From Myxococcales bacterium (lineage in GTDB: Bacteria > Myxococcota_A > Polyangia > Nannocystales > Nannocystaceae): DNA of 48,705 nt. Position numbers and translations under genes: made by a program. Shown piece after piece: positions 1 to 7,684 of this stretch. Position 1 is the stretch's first letter. Each line of letters begins with the position of its first letter. The stretch spans positions 28,229 to 76,933 of the forward strand of contig JAAZXR010000016.1 of the NCBI GenBank assembly GCA_014240065.1. The letters run 5' to 3'. The notes under the pieces are model-generated. The model searched no databases, had not been told where the DNA came from, and was given only the letters and a program-made list of their open reading frames with translations.

Positions 1-120
1 GGGAGCAACAGCGGCGACGGCGACGGCGACGGCGACCCCGGCACCTCCGGGAGCAACAGCGGCGACGGCGACGGCGACGGCGACCCCGGCACCTCCGGGA
101 GCACCAGCGGCGACGGCGAT
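1..120 (+). repeat. 48-bp in-frame minisatellite with embedded GGCGAC hexamers
   Basis: Two perfect 48-bp copies lie at 1-48 and 49-96, followed by a partial, diverged copy at 97-120. Each unit encodes 16 residues containing Gly-Asp runs. Both the 48-bp and the internal 6-bp periods are multiples of three, so a change in copy number would alter linker length without shifting the frame. The array may continue upstream of the window. Confidence 0.9.
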
Positions 121-828
121 CCGTGCTCCACATTCCTTGGGTGCCCAGATCTGGGCTCAACCCCCGATCCCTGCAATTTTTGGGCGCAAGACTGCCCGGC
201 CGGGGAAAAATGCACGCCGGTCGATCTCTACACGACGCCCGGGTACGAGGCCTACCTGTGTGTGGTGGCCGGAGATCAGGCACCTGGAGACTCTTGTGTC
301 GAGGCGAGTCCGAACGGAACCGACACATGCGACGAAACCAGCATATGCCTCAACATCGATCCGAACACGAACCTCGGTACGTGTCATGAATTCTGTGTCG
401 GCAGTCCCTCCAACGGGACATGTCCACAGACCTCCGCACACTGCATCGAGGAATTTGGCGGCATGCTCAACGTCTGTGTGGAGGAATGCTCTCCCCTGCT
501 GCCGGGGTCGTGCGGCGCCGGGCTAGGGTGCTATCCGGAGTATGACGGGAACGATGTGGTGTCCTTCTTTTGCTTCATGGGCGCCACGCAAGGCCTCCAA
601 GGCGACGAATGTGGCTGTACAAACTGCTGCGCCGACGGACTATTTTGCGCCGCCGACTCCGCCTACGGATCCGCCTGGTGCGCGGACGCTTATTGCTGCA
701 CGGTGCACTGCGACGTCTCCGATCCCTCAGACCCGTGCGTGGTTCCCGGGCAGCAGTGCGTGCCGCTCTTTAATCCTTCGGATCCGATCTACGGGGCCGT
801 GGGAGCCTGCCTGACCGCGTGGCCGTAA
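1..828 (+). CDS. Cys-rich secreted protein with Gly-Asp repeat linker (5' partial)
   Basis: The reading frame is open from the first base and ends with TAA at 826-828; the start lies before the window. The first 40 residues are a low-complexity linker made of two exact 16-residue units (GSNSGDGD...PGTS) plus a partial third. The rest, about 235 residues, is rich in cysteine (for example CGCTNCC and AYCCTVHC), which points to a disulfide-bonded extracytoplasmic domain. Gly-Asp linkers behind a lipoprotein signal are common in Nannocystaceae surface proteins, so the missing N-terminus is probably a lipobox; that part is inference. No enzyme motif is recognised and the function is unknown. The next gene starts 176 bases downstream on the same strand. 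Confidence 0.8.
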   Translation, partial: GSNSGDGDGDGDPGTSGSNSGDGDGDGDPGTSGSTSGDGDPCSTFLGCPDLGSTPDPCNFWAQDCPAGEKCTPVDLYTTPGYEAYLCVVAGDQAPGDSCVEASPNGTDTCDETSICLNIDPNTNLGTCHEFCVGSPSNGTCPQTSAHCIEEFGGMLNVCVEECSPLLPGSCGAGLGCYPEYDGNDVVSFFCFMGATQGLQGDECGCTNCCADGLFCAADSAYGSAWCADAYCCTVHCDVSDPSDPCVVPGQQCVPLFNPSDPIYGAVGACLTAWP

Positions 829-888
829 CGCTCGGTCCCCCCGCTATCCCCCCAGCGCTGCACCCTCTCCACAGCCCGCGGGATCTCA

Positions 889-936
889 CAGCATCCGAAC
901 CCCGGGGAGTCGCAGCATCCGAACCCCGGGGAGTCG
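889..936 (+). repeat. 24-bp tandem repeat, two perfect copies, intergenic
   Basis: The unit begins CAGCATCCGAACC and ends GGGGAGTCG. Copies are at 889-912 and 913-936, in the gap between the Cys-rich protein gene and the SprT-like gene. No protein or RNA gene was recognised across it. Confidence 0.85.
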
Positions 937-1004
937 CGCTGAATTCGGGGCGCGGTGCTCGACGGGGGATTTCGCGCGGACGCCCGCTCTTGTAGGCTCA
1001 GGTC

Positions 1005-2147
1005 GTGTCCGATGTCCACACCACCGCGGCGCTGTCCGCCGCGCTTGAAGCCGCGCTGCTGCGGCGGCTCGCCCTAGAGTGGGACAACCTCAACCTCGCG
1101 CTGTTTAAGGGGGCCATGCGGCGGCCCGTGCTGCGTCTCGGTGACACCGCCCGTCGCCTCGGTCAGTGGAACGGACCCGGCCGGACTCTTGAGCTCTCGC
1201 GTCGCTTGGTCCTCGACGAACCGTGGGGCCAGGTGATCGAGGTGCTCAAGCATGAGATGGCCCACCAGTTCGTGGACGAGTGTATCGACGTGAATGAGGC
1301 GCCCCACGGTCCGGCGTTTCGCGCTGTGTGCGAGCGGCTCGGCATCGACGGCAGCGCGATCGGGATGGCGCCGGCGCCCGCCACGACGCGACAAGAGCAT
1401 CCGCCCGAGGATCCCGCCCACGGCCGGCTGGTGGCGCGAGTTCGCAAGCTGCTCGCGCTCGCCCAGAGCGCGAACCAGCACGAGGCGGAGAACGCCGCGA
1501 GCGCCGCTCAAAAGCTCATGCTCCGCTACAACCTCGAGCGAGACGCCCTCACCGAGCGCTCCAACTTTGGGTTTGTGCACCTTGGCCACCCCTCCGGCCG
1601 AACCTTCGAGCACCAGCGACGGGTGTCGGTGATTCTGGCAGAGCACTTTTTTGTGGAGGCCATCTGGGTGCCCGTCTACCGCCCGCGCGAGGGCAAGCGC
1701 GGGAGCGTGCTCGAGATCTGCGGCGGCCGCCCCAACCTCGCGATGGCAGCGCACGTTCACGACTTCTTGCACGCCGCCGGCGAGCGCCTGTGGATCGCGC
1801 ACAAACGCGAGCGGAACATCCGGGCCAACAAGGACCGCCGTACGTTCTTGGCGGGAGTCATGGAGGGCTTCGAGGCCAAGCTCGACGCCCAACGCGTGCG
1901 GCTGCGCGAGGAGGGCCTGGTGTGGGTGCCCGGCGCCAACCTCCGCAGATACCTGCGCGCGCGTCATCCCCATGTGCGCCGCGTGTCGAACGCTGGCAAC
2001 ACGCGCAATGAGGCCTTCGCGGAGGGGCACCGCGTCGGGGGCAACCTCGTGCTCTCGCAGCCGCTCTCAAGTGGATCGACGAGCGGGTCGAGCGGCTCGA
2101 GCGGCTCGAGCGGGTCGCCGCCTCGACCGCTCAAGCCTTCATCCTGA
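1005..2147 (+). CDS. SprT-like zinc metalloprotease domain fused to DUF2786
   Basis: The 380-residue product opens with a SprT-like domain: a zincin HEMAH motif at residues 83-87 with a candidate third ligand His-101 (in HGPAF). Residues about 141-180 (VRKLLALAQS, HEAENAASAAQ, LMLRYNL) match the DUF2786 helical domain. A region of unknown function follows, and the C-terminus is a Gly-Ser linker built from 9-bp tandem repeats (about 2071-2117). SprT/Spartan proteases cut DNA-protein crosslinks and DUF2786 occurs in phage and bacterial proteins, so a DNA-associated protease is plausible but not shown. No signal peptide is seen, so it is probably cytoplasmic. The start is GTG at 1005 with only a weak purine stretch upstream. 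The 3' end faces the next gene at 17 bases. Confidence 0.88.
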   Translation: MSDVHTTAALSAALEAALLRRLALEWDNLNLALFKGAMRRPVLRLGDTARRLGQWNGPGRTLELSRRLVLDEPWGQVIEVLKHEMAHQFVDECIDVNEAPHGPAFRAVCERLGIDGSAIGMAPAPATTRQEHPPEDPAHGRLVARVRKLLALAQSANQHEAENAASAAQKLMLRYNLERDALTERSNFGFVHLGHPSGRTFEHQRRVSVILAEHFFVEAIWVPVYRPREGKRGSVLEICGGRPNLAMAAHVHDFLHAAGERLWIAHKRERNIRANKDRRTFLAGVMEGFEAKLDAQRVRLREEGLVWVPGANLRRYLRARHPHVRRVSNAGNTRNEAFAEGHRVGGNLVLSQPLSSGSTSGSSGSSGSSGSPPRPLKPSS

Positions 2148-2164
2148 GGCCCGTGGCCGTTCGG

Positions 2165-4429
2165 CTATCGACGGCGCGGTTCAGTGCCCGCCGTGGGGAT
2201 TCGCTTCACCGACCCTTTGGGGATGATCGCAGCCCCCGGTGCGTTGACGGGGGTCACGGGCCGAGACGTCGCCGCGCCGTCGGGCGCATCCGAGACGCCA
2301 CGGGGTGACGTGGCCTTGCGCTTCACTCTCCTCGACGTCGGGCGGGTCGCATTTTTCTGGGCCGCCTTGACCGCGCGGGACTGCTCGATCACCTGGTACA
2401 AAATGATGCCGCGAGAGCGACCGATCTCAAGAAGGTCGCCCCGACGCACACGTCGGTCATGACGGCGCCTCCCGCCCGTGCCGAGTTTATCGATCTCGAT
2501 AAGCAGGTAATCCGACACTTTCTTGTGGCGCGCCAAATAGATGCCCTCCCGAGAAGACACATGCGGCGCGAGGCGCTTCGAGGCGGTGACGACCGCGCCC
2601 GGTGGTATCCGCGCGATCACCTGCTCGAATCGAGCGTAGCGCCGCGCCTTCCCTGAACCGTAGCGATGCGACACCTCTTGAAAGCCCGCTCGGAAGTTCT
2701 TGTTGTCCCACACCCCACCAAACTTCCAGCAGCACAGCACGCTCGCCAGCATCATCGCGCCGACTAGACCCCCCATCAGCGCGTCGCCGCGAGCGCCAGC
2801 GATGACCAACCCCCGACGCGCACGAAGTCGCAGCAGCCCCTCCGGGATCAGCGCGAACAAGATCGGATAGATCACGGTGGAGTACTGGAAGTAGAGCGAA
2901 AATACCGGGCGACGACTCGCCAACAAGAGGAACGCCGCCCCGTACAGCAGCGCGATCCTCCACGTGCCCCCGAACAACGGGACAAACAACAGCGGCACCA
3001 ACAGCCCGAGCAAGTAGAGCGCCTTGGCCTCCTTGAACGCGATGCCCAGCGCGTGGCCGGGGTTGCTGATGAGTGAGGTCAACAACCCGGGGATGCCCGT
3101 GTCCTTGGGGATCAGGTGTCGGTAGTAGTAGGCGAACGAATACGCGTCATCACCGCTCATGACCATCTCCGAAGAGGACATGAACAGGGTCTTGACCATC
3201 ACGAAATACGCCATGCTCACGAGGATGGTGACAATTCCGAGGCGGACATGAACGCCGCGGCATGAGAACAACGACGCGCCCCCAACAAAACACAGCAGCA
3301 GCGCCGCGTCTTCGCGCACGAGCAGACACACCAACAACGCGGCGAAGTAACGCCACACGGCCCCTCGCGCGAGGAAGAACAGCAACCACATGAGCGGCAT
3401 CCCAAGCAGGCTGAGGGAATGAAATTCGTACATGTTCGCGCCCTGCATGGCGGGATAGAGCGCCGCGCAGCAGGCGAGCCCCACCCCGACCACGGCGCTC
3501 TTGCAGCGATGCCATGTCAGCAAATAGAGCGGTATGACGCACGCCCCGATCCAATAGGACTGCAGGATGAGAATCGTCTCGGCGCGCGGCCAGAGGCGGT
3601 GAATGGGCGAGAGCAGGATGATGATGGGATCGAAGTGCGCGGTGCCGTGATATTCGCCCTTGACCAGAGAGCACCCGAGCCAGTCGCCGTGCGAAGACCG
3701 AAAAAATAGGTTGTCGTAGATACCAAGATCGAAGGCGTGGGTCCTGAAGCTGCGGTGATGGTGGATCGCGAACTGTGAAAACCACGCCCCGTAGACCAGC
3801 CACACGGCGAGCACCGCGAGCAAGCCAAGCGCCCACGCGACCGCGCGTCGGTGGCGAGTGAAGACCAACGCGCGCCGTCCCGCTGCCCGCAGCGCGGAGA
3901 CGAGGCTGCCGCACACGGGGACCACCATCGCGGCCGCGGTGAGGATTAGTCCGTAGGTGAAGATCGGCCGTTTGCTCTCGATCCCCCGCGTGCGCAGCGC
4001 GATCAGCAAGGGTCCGACAGCCAGCGGCAGCGTACACTTGTTGACGAGGCGGTTCACCGATACGAGTCGCCACTCCCCGCTACGAATCCGCACCCCGAGC
4101 TGCGCGATCAGGTGCACGCACCAGAGGGCGAGCACACCCCACCACGCGGCCGCCATCGCGTCCGCCCGCACCGTTGAACGCTTGAGCCGGGAGAGCGCCC
4201 CCGGAGGCACCCCATCGTGCACCAGCCCCCACACCGCGACCCCCACGAGCATGCCGATCACGGTGGGAACCAGCACGCCCTCGGCGCCGATTCTCACCAA
4301 GCCGCGCGCGAGGTGATCAAATCGACCGAACCGGCGGTCGCGACCCCGCGAGCCGATCCGCGTCGGCGGCTCGGTGTCTTCTTGCCCCTGAGGAACGCCT
4401 CGCGTGGGGTCGTCGCCTCGATCCGTCAT
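2165..4429 (-). CDS. DUF2079 family polytopic membrane protein
   Basis: The 754-residue product has a hydrophilic Arg-rich N-terminus, many transmembrane segments, and a basic Thr/Arg-rich tail of about 100 residues. The stretch with HAFDLGIYDN, HFDPI, YPAMQG and EFHSLSL is characteristic of DUF2079, a family of glycosyltransferase-like (GT-C-resembling) membrane proteins whose substrate is unknown. The Asp in FDLGIYDN and the His residues in HFDP and EFHS probably lie at the periplasmic face, by analogy with GT-C loops; that is inference. Start ATG at 4429 has GGAG five bases upstream. The 3' end is convergent with the SprT-like gene. Role in envelope glycan assembly is possible but not proven. 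Confidence 0.88.
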   Translation of the reverse strand: MTDRGDDPTRGVPQGQEDTEPPTRIGSRGRDRRFGRFDHLARGLVRIGAEGVLVPTVIGMLVGVAVWGLVHDGVPPGALSRLKRSTVRADAMAAAWWGVLALWCVHLIAQLGVRIRSGEWRLVSVNRLVNKCTLPLAVGPLLIALRTRGIESKRPIFTYGLILTAAAMVVPVCGSLVSALRAAGRRALVFTRHRRAVAWALGLLAVLAVWLVYGAWFSQFAIHHHRSFRTHAFDLGIYDNLFFRSSHGDWLGCSLVKGEYHGTAHFDPIIILLSPIHRLWPRAETILILQSYWIGACVIPLYLLTWHRCKSAVVGVGLACCAALYPAMQGANMYEFHSLSLLGMPLMWLLFFLARGAVWRYFAALLVCLLVREDAALLLCFVGGASLFSCRGVHVRLGIVTILVSMAYFVMVKTLFMSSSEMVMSGDDAYSFAYYYRHLIPKDTGIPGLLTSLISNPGHALGIAFKEAKALYLLGLLVPLLFVPLFGGTWRIALLYGAAFLLLASRRPVFSLYFQYSTVIYPILFALIPEGLLRLRARRGLVIAGARGDALMGGLVGAMMLASVLCCWKFGGVWDNKNFRAGFQEVSHRYGSGKARRYARFEQVIARIPPGAVVTASKRLAPHVSSREGIYLARHKKVSDYLLIEIDKLGTGGRRRHDRRVRRGDLLEIGRSRGIILYQVIEQSRAVKAAQKNATRPTSRRVKRKATSPRGVSDAPDGAATSRPVTPVNAPGAAIIPKGSVKRIPTAGTEPRRR

Positions 4430-4647
4430 CGTGGCTCCGTCCTCGCATCCCTCGAGACATCAACGCCGCGGGTCGGTGGTGGCCCTCCCGAGCGGCGCTC
4501 GTCATCTCGATCTCGCCTCGTCCTCGTCAGAGTCCTCATGCGCCGCCATCTTGCGGCATAATCCCCCTCACTCGCAAGTGCTCGATGAACGGTCGCGGCG
4601 GCGGACAATTGAACCGCTCCGTCCGGAGGGAGGCCTTCGCACGCCCC

Positions 4648-5982
4648 CTAGGGTGGTCCGCCTCCCTCATCGCACCGCAGCGGCGCGAACGCGCACGCGC
4701 GCCCCCACTGGGCAGCCTCGGTCTCTTCGTCGCCGAGCACACGGTAGACTCCGGCCGCTGTTTCGTGCAGCTCGAACGACCTCCACGCGCCAGCGAGCGC
4801 CTCCTCGATCCACACCCGCGCAGTGAGAGGAGCCCCCACGCGCAGGCACGCGAGCGCGAGGCGCCGCTTCGCCGCCGGGTTCGGGCGCAGCGCATGATCA
4901 ACCACGGCGAGCTCGAGGGCCCGCGGCGCGGGGCCATACTCGAGAAAGTGCGCGATGGCGTGACCCAGGCCCGACTCGGGCGATGCCTCCATCGCCTCCT
5001 CATGCGCCGCTTCGGCGGCCTCGATCCAATCACGACGCGAGGCGTCGCCGTCCTCGGGATCGTACAGCCCCGCGATGGCGTCCATGAATTCGGGAGAGCC
5101 GGTGCGCGCGACCAGGTCGAGATAGACGCCGTATGCTTGGCCTCGCTTCCCCAGGAGCGCGAGCACCTCCGCGACATGCTCTTCGACCAGGAAGAACCCC
5201 GACAGGCGCCGGTTCGCCTCAAGATAGTGGGTGAGCGCGGCGTCGTACGCACCACGGTCTAGATCGAGCAACCCGCGCTGAAGCTCAAACCACGCGCGAG
5301 GATAGGCGTCGACGCCATGATACCGACTCGACGCGATCTCGTAGTGCGCATCCGCGCGCTCGAGGTCCCCGACGCGACGAAACCAGAGCGCGAGGCGAGC
5401 GGCCGAGTCACTCGTGGGATGCAAGGTCTCGGCGAGGACGAAGGCCGACCAAGCGTCGTCCATTTGTCCGCGCTGGAGGGCGATGTCTCCGCGCAGGCCC
5501 TCGATGTCCGCGCGGGTTGGGTCGTCGATCAAGATCGCGTGGGACGCGGTCTCAATGGCCACCTCCGCCTGCGCGAGCCGATGCAGGGTGAATTCTAGCC
5601 GCGCCAACGCGAGCCACGGGCCCGAGCCCTCGGGCGCCAACACGAAGGCCTCGCTGAGGCTCCGTTCCGCGGCGGCGTAGGCGTCTTGGCCGCCCACGAG
5701 CCGCGCCTTGCGAAGCTCATAGCCGGCTCGCTCCGCCAACGGTCTCCACGTCGTGGGGTTGCTCTCCGCGCGCTCCCTCGCGGCTTCGATCTGTGTCTGG
5801 ACCCGATCGAGCGCCTCACCGAGCGTCACCTCGCCCTCCTCAAACTCGTAGGGAACGGAGGATAATGGCGCGTCAGCCCCGACCTCACACGCGACCGCTC
5901 CCACCGCCAGCGCGCCGACGATGAACACCAACACACACTCCAGTGACCAACGCAGACCGGTCTTTGTTCTTTGAATTGTCAT
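4648..5982 (-). CDS. TPR-repeat lipoprotein or membrane-anchored protein
   Basis: The 444-residue product begins with a basic then hydrophobic segment ending in AVGAVAC, a loose lipobox, so it is probably exported and possibly lipidated. The body is a run of helical pairs with TPR spacing (for example GSGPWLALARLEF, AWFELQRGLLDLD, ALTHYLEANRRL). The frame is open further upstream to 6150, but ATG at 5982 has an AAGGAG site four bases upstream and gives a proper signal sequence, so it is chosen. It follows the split DUF4331 pair on the same strand with a 118-base gap, so co-transcription and a shared role are likely. No enzymatic domain is seen; TPRs suggest a protein-binding scaffold. Confidence 0.85.
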   Translation of the reverse strand: MTIQRTKTGLRWSLECVLVFIVGALAVGAVACEVGADAPLSSVPYEFEEGEVTLGEALDRVQTQIEAARERAESNPTTWRPLAERAGYELRKARLVGGQDAYAAAERSLSEAFVLAPEGSGPWLALARLEFTLHRLAQAEVAIETASHAILIDDPTRADIEGLRGDIALQRGQMDDAWSAFVLAETLHPTSDSAARLALWFRRVGDLERADAHYEIASSRYHGVDAYPRAWFELQRGLLDLDRGAYDAALTHYLEANRRLSGFFLVEEHVAEVLALLGKRGQAYGVYLDLVARTGSPEFMDAIAGLYDPEDGDASRRDWIEAAEAAHEEAMEASPESGLGHAIAHFLEYGPAPRALELAVVDHALRPNPAAKRRLALACLRVGAPLTARVWIEEALAGAWRSFELHETAAGVYRVLGDEETEAAQWGRACAFAPLRCDEGGGPP

Positions 5983-6100
5983 GAGGCTCCTTCCTTCAGG
6001 GCAGTGGGCGACGACGAGGTGCCCCGTGAAGAGCCACCCCGTCGTCATCCTGCCCCTGGTCCTGGTCCCTTGTGCTGCCGTCCTTTGGTCGAGATTCAGC

Positions 6101-6757
6101 TCAGTTCGCTGCCACGAGATATGGGAACGAGTCCGAGAAAGCGACGTCATTGGCCGTCGGGTTAACGCCCACCAGCGTCGTGGCGTCTTGGCCGGCGACC
6201 GTCAGATCCAAAAGCACCACCGCGAGGGTGACGTCCATGACCGGGTCTGTCAGTTTGCGCCCGTTGGGGAACCCCGGGTCCATGGAGAGATCTAGCTTCA
6301 ACGTGTCTGGGACCACGAGCGGAGCCGCCTGCGCCACACAATCGTCCACGGCGCAAGGCACGAGACCAAGCCCGGTCAGGTCGTCGTCGAGCGCCGAGTG
6401 AAGCGCGGTGAGGTTCTCCACGATCTCCGGGACGTAGGTCCCGGCTGCGTCACCGGCGGGGCTGTCGGCGTTGTAGGCGTCCTTGGAGGTGATCACGGCG
6501 GAGTTGATCGCGGGCATCCCGGTCCGATCAATCTGTGAATACTCCGACAGCGGGGCGTCATCAAAGATGAAATCTCCATCTCCATCCCCATCCCCATCTC
6601 CATCCCCATCTCCATCTCCGCTCGCGGAGCCGCTCGTATAACCGCTGTCGGTATCCATCATCGCGGCCTCGTCCCCTCCATCGCCATCACCATGACAGCC
6701 GGTGGGGGCCACGAAGCCGAAGAGAGCCAATACAAATAACTTGTTGTGGTTGCGCAT
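6101..6757 (-). CDS. DUF4331 C-terminal half, lipoprotein
   Basis: The 218-residue product starts with a lipoprotein signal ending APTGC (Cys-21), followed by a Gly-Asp linker encoded by hexamers at 6572-6618. The mature part carries the middle and C-terminal signatures of DUF4331: QIDRTGMPAINSAVI, then PNGRKLTDPVMDV and a terminal NDVAFSDSFPYL. The usual N-terminal block of that family (HREAP...DPAADxxDLYAF) is absent and is found instead in the next gene upstream. Start ATG at 6757 has a GGAAGGA site eight bases upstream. The gap to the upstream gene is only 15 bases. The family is secreted and of unknown function; here the two halves seem to be separate polypeptides. Confidence 0.88.
   Translation of the reverse strand: MRNHNKLFVLALFGFVAPTGCHGDGDGGDEAAMMDTDSGYTSGSASGDGDGDGDGDGDGDGDFIFDDAPLSEYSQIDRTGMPAINSAVITSKDAYNADSPAGDAAGTYVPEIVENLTALHSALDDDLTGLGLVPCAVDDCVAQAAPLVVPDTLKLDLSMDPGFPNGRKLTDPVMDVTLAVVLLDLTVAGQDATTLVGVNPTANDVAFSDSFPYLVAAN
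6572..6618 (-). repeat. Hexanucleotide coding repeat (Gly-Asp linker)
   Basis: Runs of TCCATC/CCCATC hexamers on the plus strand encode alternating Gly-Asp on the minus strand, just behind the lipoprotein signal of the DUF4331 C-terminal half. The codon choice differs from the GGCGAC hexamers at 1-120, so the linkers are not simple copies of each other. Confidence 0.85.
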
Positions 6758-6772
6758 TTATTTGTTCCTTCC

Positions 6773-7393
6773 TTAGTTCTTCCTCGAAGCGGTCGCCCAG
6801 ATTTGAATGGCGTCCGGCCCGCCCGTCAGCTCCTCGGTGTCGAATTCCACGACGACGGACGTCACGTTTGTCCCCGCCACGCTGTCTCGCGTACCGTCAA
6901 AAGACAACGTCCCGGTCGCCAAGGTGTCGCCGAACCCCTCAAAGTCGAAGAAAAATGGATCCTCTCGGAGTCCCGCGAAGAGCATCCCTCCGGCGCTCCC
7001 TTCGAGGTTCGACCCGACGGCCCCTTCGATTGCTCCAGCCTCACCAGGGAGCCCCATGGCTTGAACCCCCCAGTCTCCTTGATCATTTTGACCGAATCGC
7101 ACCCAGATGTCGTGGTCGGCCTCGTTGTCTCCGTCCGTGTCCACATGAACACCGTAGAGCGTCTGCGCGTCGTAGGTCGCGCCAACGCCCGCCTCTCCGA
7201 ACGGCGCGTATGTGAGGATCAACGTCAGCCGACCTTCCGCTGACTGCCATGCGTAGAGATCCGCGATATCGGCGGCCGGGTCATCCGATGCTCCGGGAGA
7301 ATCAGTGTGGTCGGCGGCGCTCGCCGCTAGATGGTGACCGGTCACAGCCAATACCGCTGCGCCGAGGATAATGCGAGTGTTTCTATACTTCAT
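6773..7393 (-). CDS. DUF4331 N-terminal half, secreted
   Basis: The 206-residue product has a Sec signal peptide (basic MKYRNTR, a hydrophobic core, then ASA before the mature ADHTDSP). The mature start, with DHTDSP, DPAADIADLYAW and LTYAPFG, matches the N-terminal block of DUF4331, and VHVDTDGDNEADHDIWVRF matches its DxDGDGxxD segment. The chain then stops at about half the usual family length. The rest of the family is encoded by the next gene, 15 bases downstream. Start ATG at 7393 has GGGAGAG five bases upstream. The Asp-rich DTDGDNEAD stretch could bind calcium; that is inference. Function unknown. Confidence 0.88.
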   Translation of the reverse strand: MKYRNTRIILGAAVLAVTGHHLAASAADHTDSPGASDDPAADIADLYAWQSAEGRLTLILTYAPFGEAGVGATYDAQTLYGVHVDTDGDNEADHDIWVRFGQNDQGDWGVQAMGLPGEAGAIEGAVGSNLEGSAGGMLFAGLREDPFFFDFEGFGDTLATGTLSFDGTRDSVAGTNVTSVVVEFDTEELTGGPDAIQIWATASRKN

Positions 7394-7405
7394 GGTGGCT
7401 CTCCC

Positions 7406-7436
7406 GACTCCTCCCGACGTGTCGACAGGAGGAGTC
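7406..7436 (-). promoter_or_regulatory. Leader hairpin before the DUF4331 start
   Basis: GACTCCTCC (7406-7414) and GGAGGAGTC (7428-7436) are perfect 9-bp complementary arms with a 13-base loop. On the transcript for the DUF4331 operon the 3' arm is itself a strong Shine-Dalgarno-like sequence, ending 13 bases before the ATG, and a second site (GGGAGAG) lies between hairpin and start. The fold could influence ribosome access; it could also be chance in GC-rich DNA. Confidence 0.5.
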
Positions 7437-7684
7437 CTTGATGTCTACGCCGGCGACCTCTCGTTGGATCACTACGAAGCCCTCACGCGTCGACGTACAC
7501 GTCGCAGACCCTGGGGCAAATCGCGCTGATACGTCCTCAGTTCCGCCTGCGCCACCCGCTCGCCGGGTCCGTGCCCCCTCGCGAAACTGCCCCCTAATGC
7601 TTCACGCGCCGGTCATTTCTCCACGAGAAACACGCGCAGCGAAGGCCGTCACGCGACGAACGTGGGCCTGGTAGCATCCCCGTG

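Noticed and set aside
1-120. Possible CRISPR array
   Set aside because: The repeats are contiguous with no spacers and lie in an open coding frame.
1074-2030. 318-residue open frame on the minus strand
   Set aside because: It is antisense to the SprT-like/DUF2786 gene, which has the zinc motif in frame.
5983-6150. Longer N-terminus of the TPR lipoprotein
   Set aside because: The extension would bury the signal peptide and overlaps the upstream DUF4331 gene; the internal ATG has a good ribosome site.
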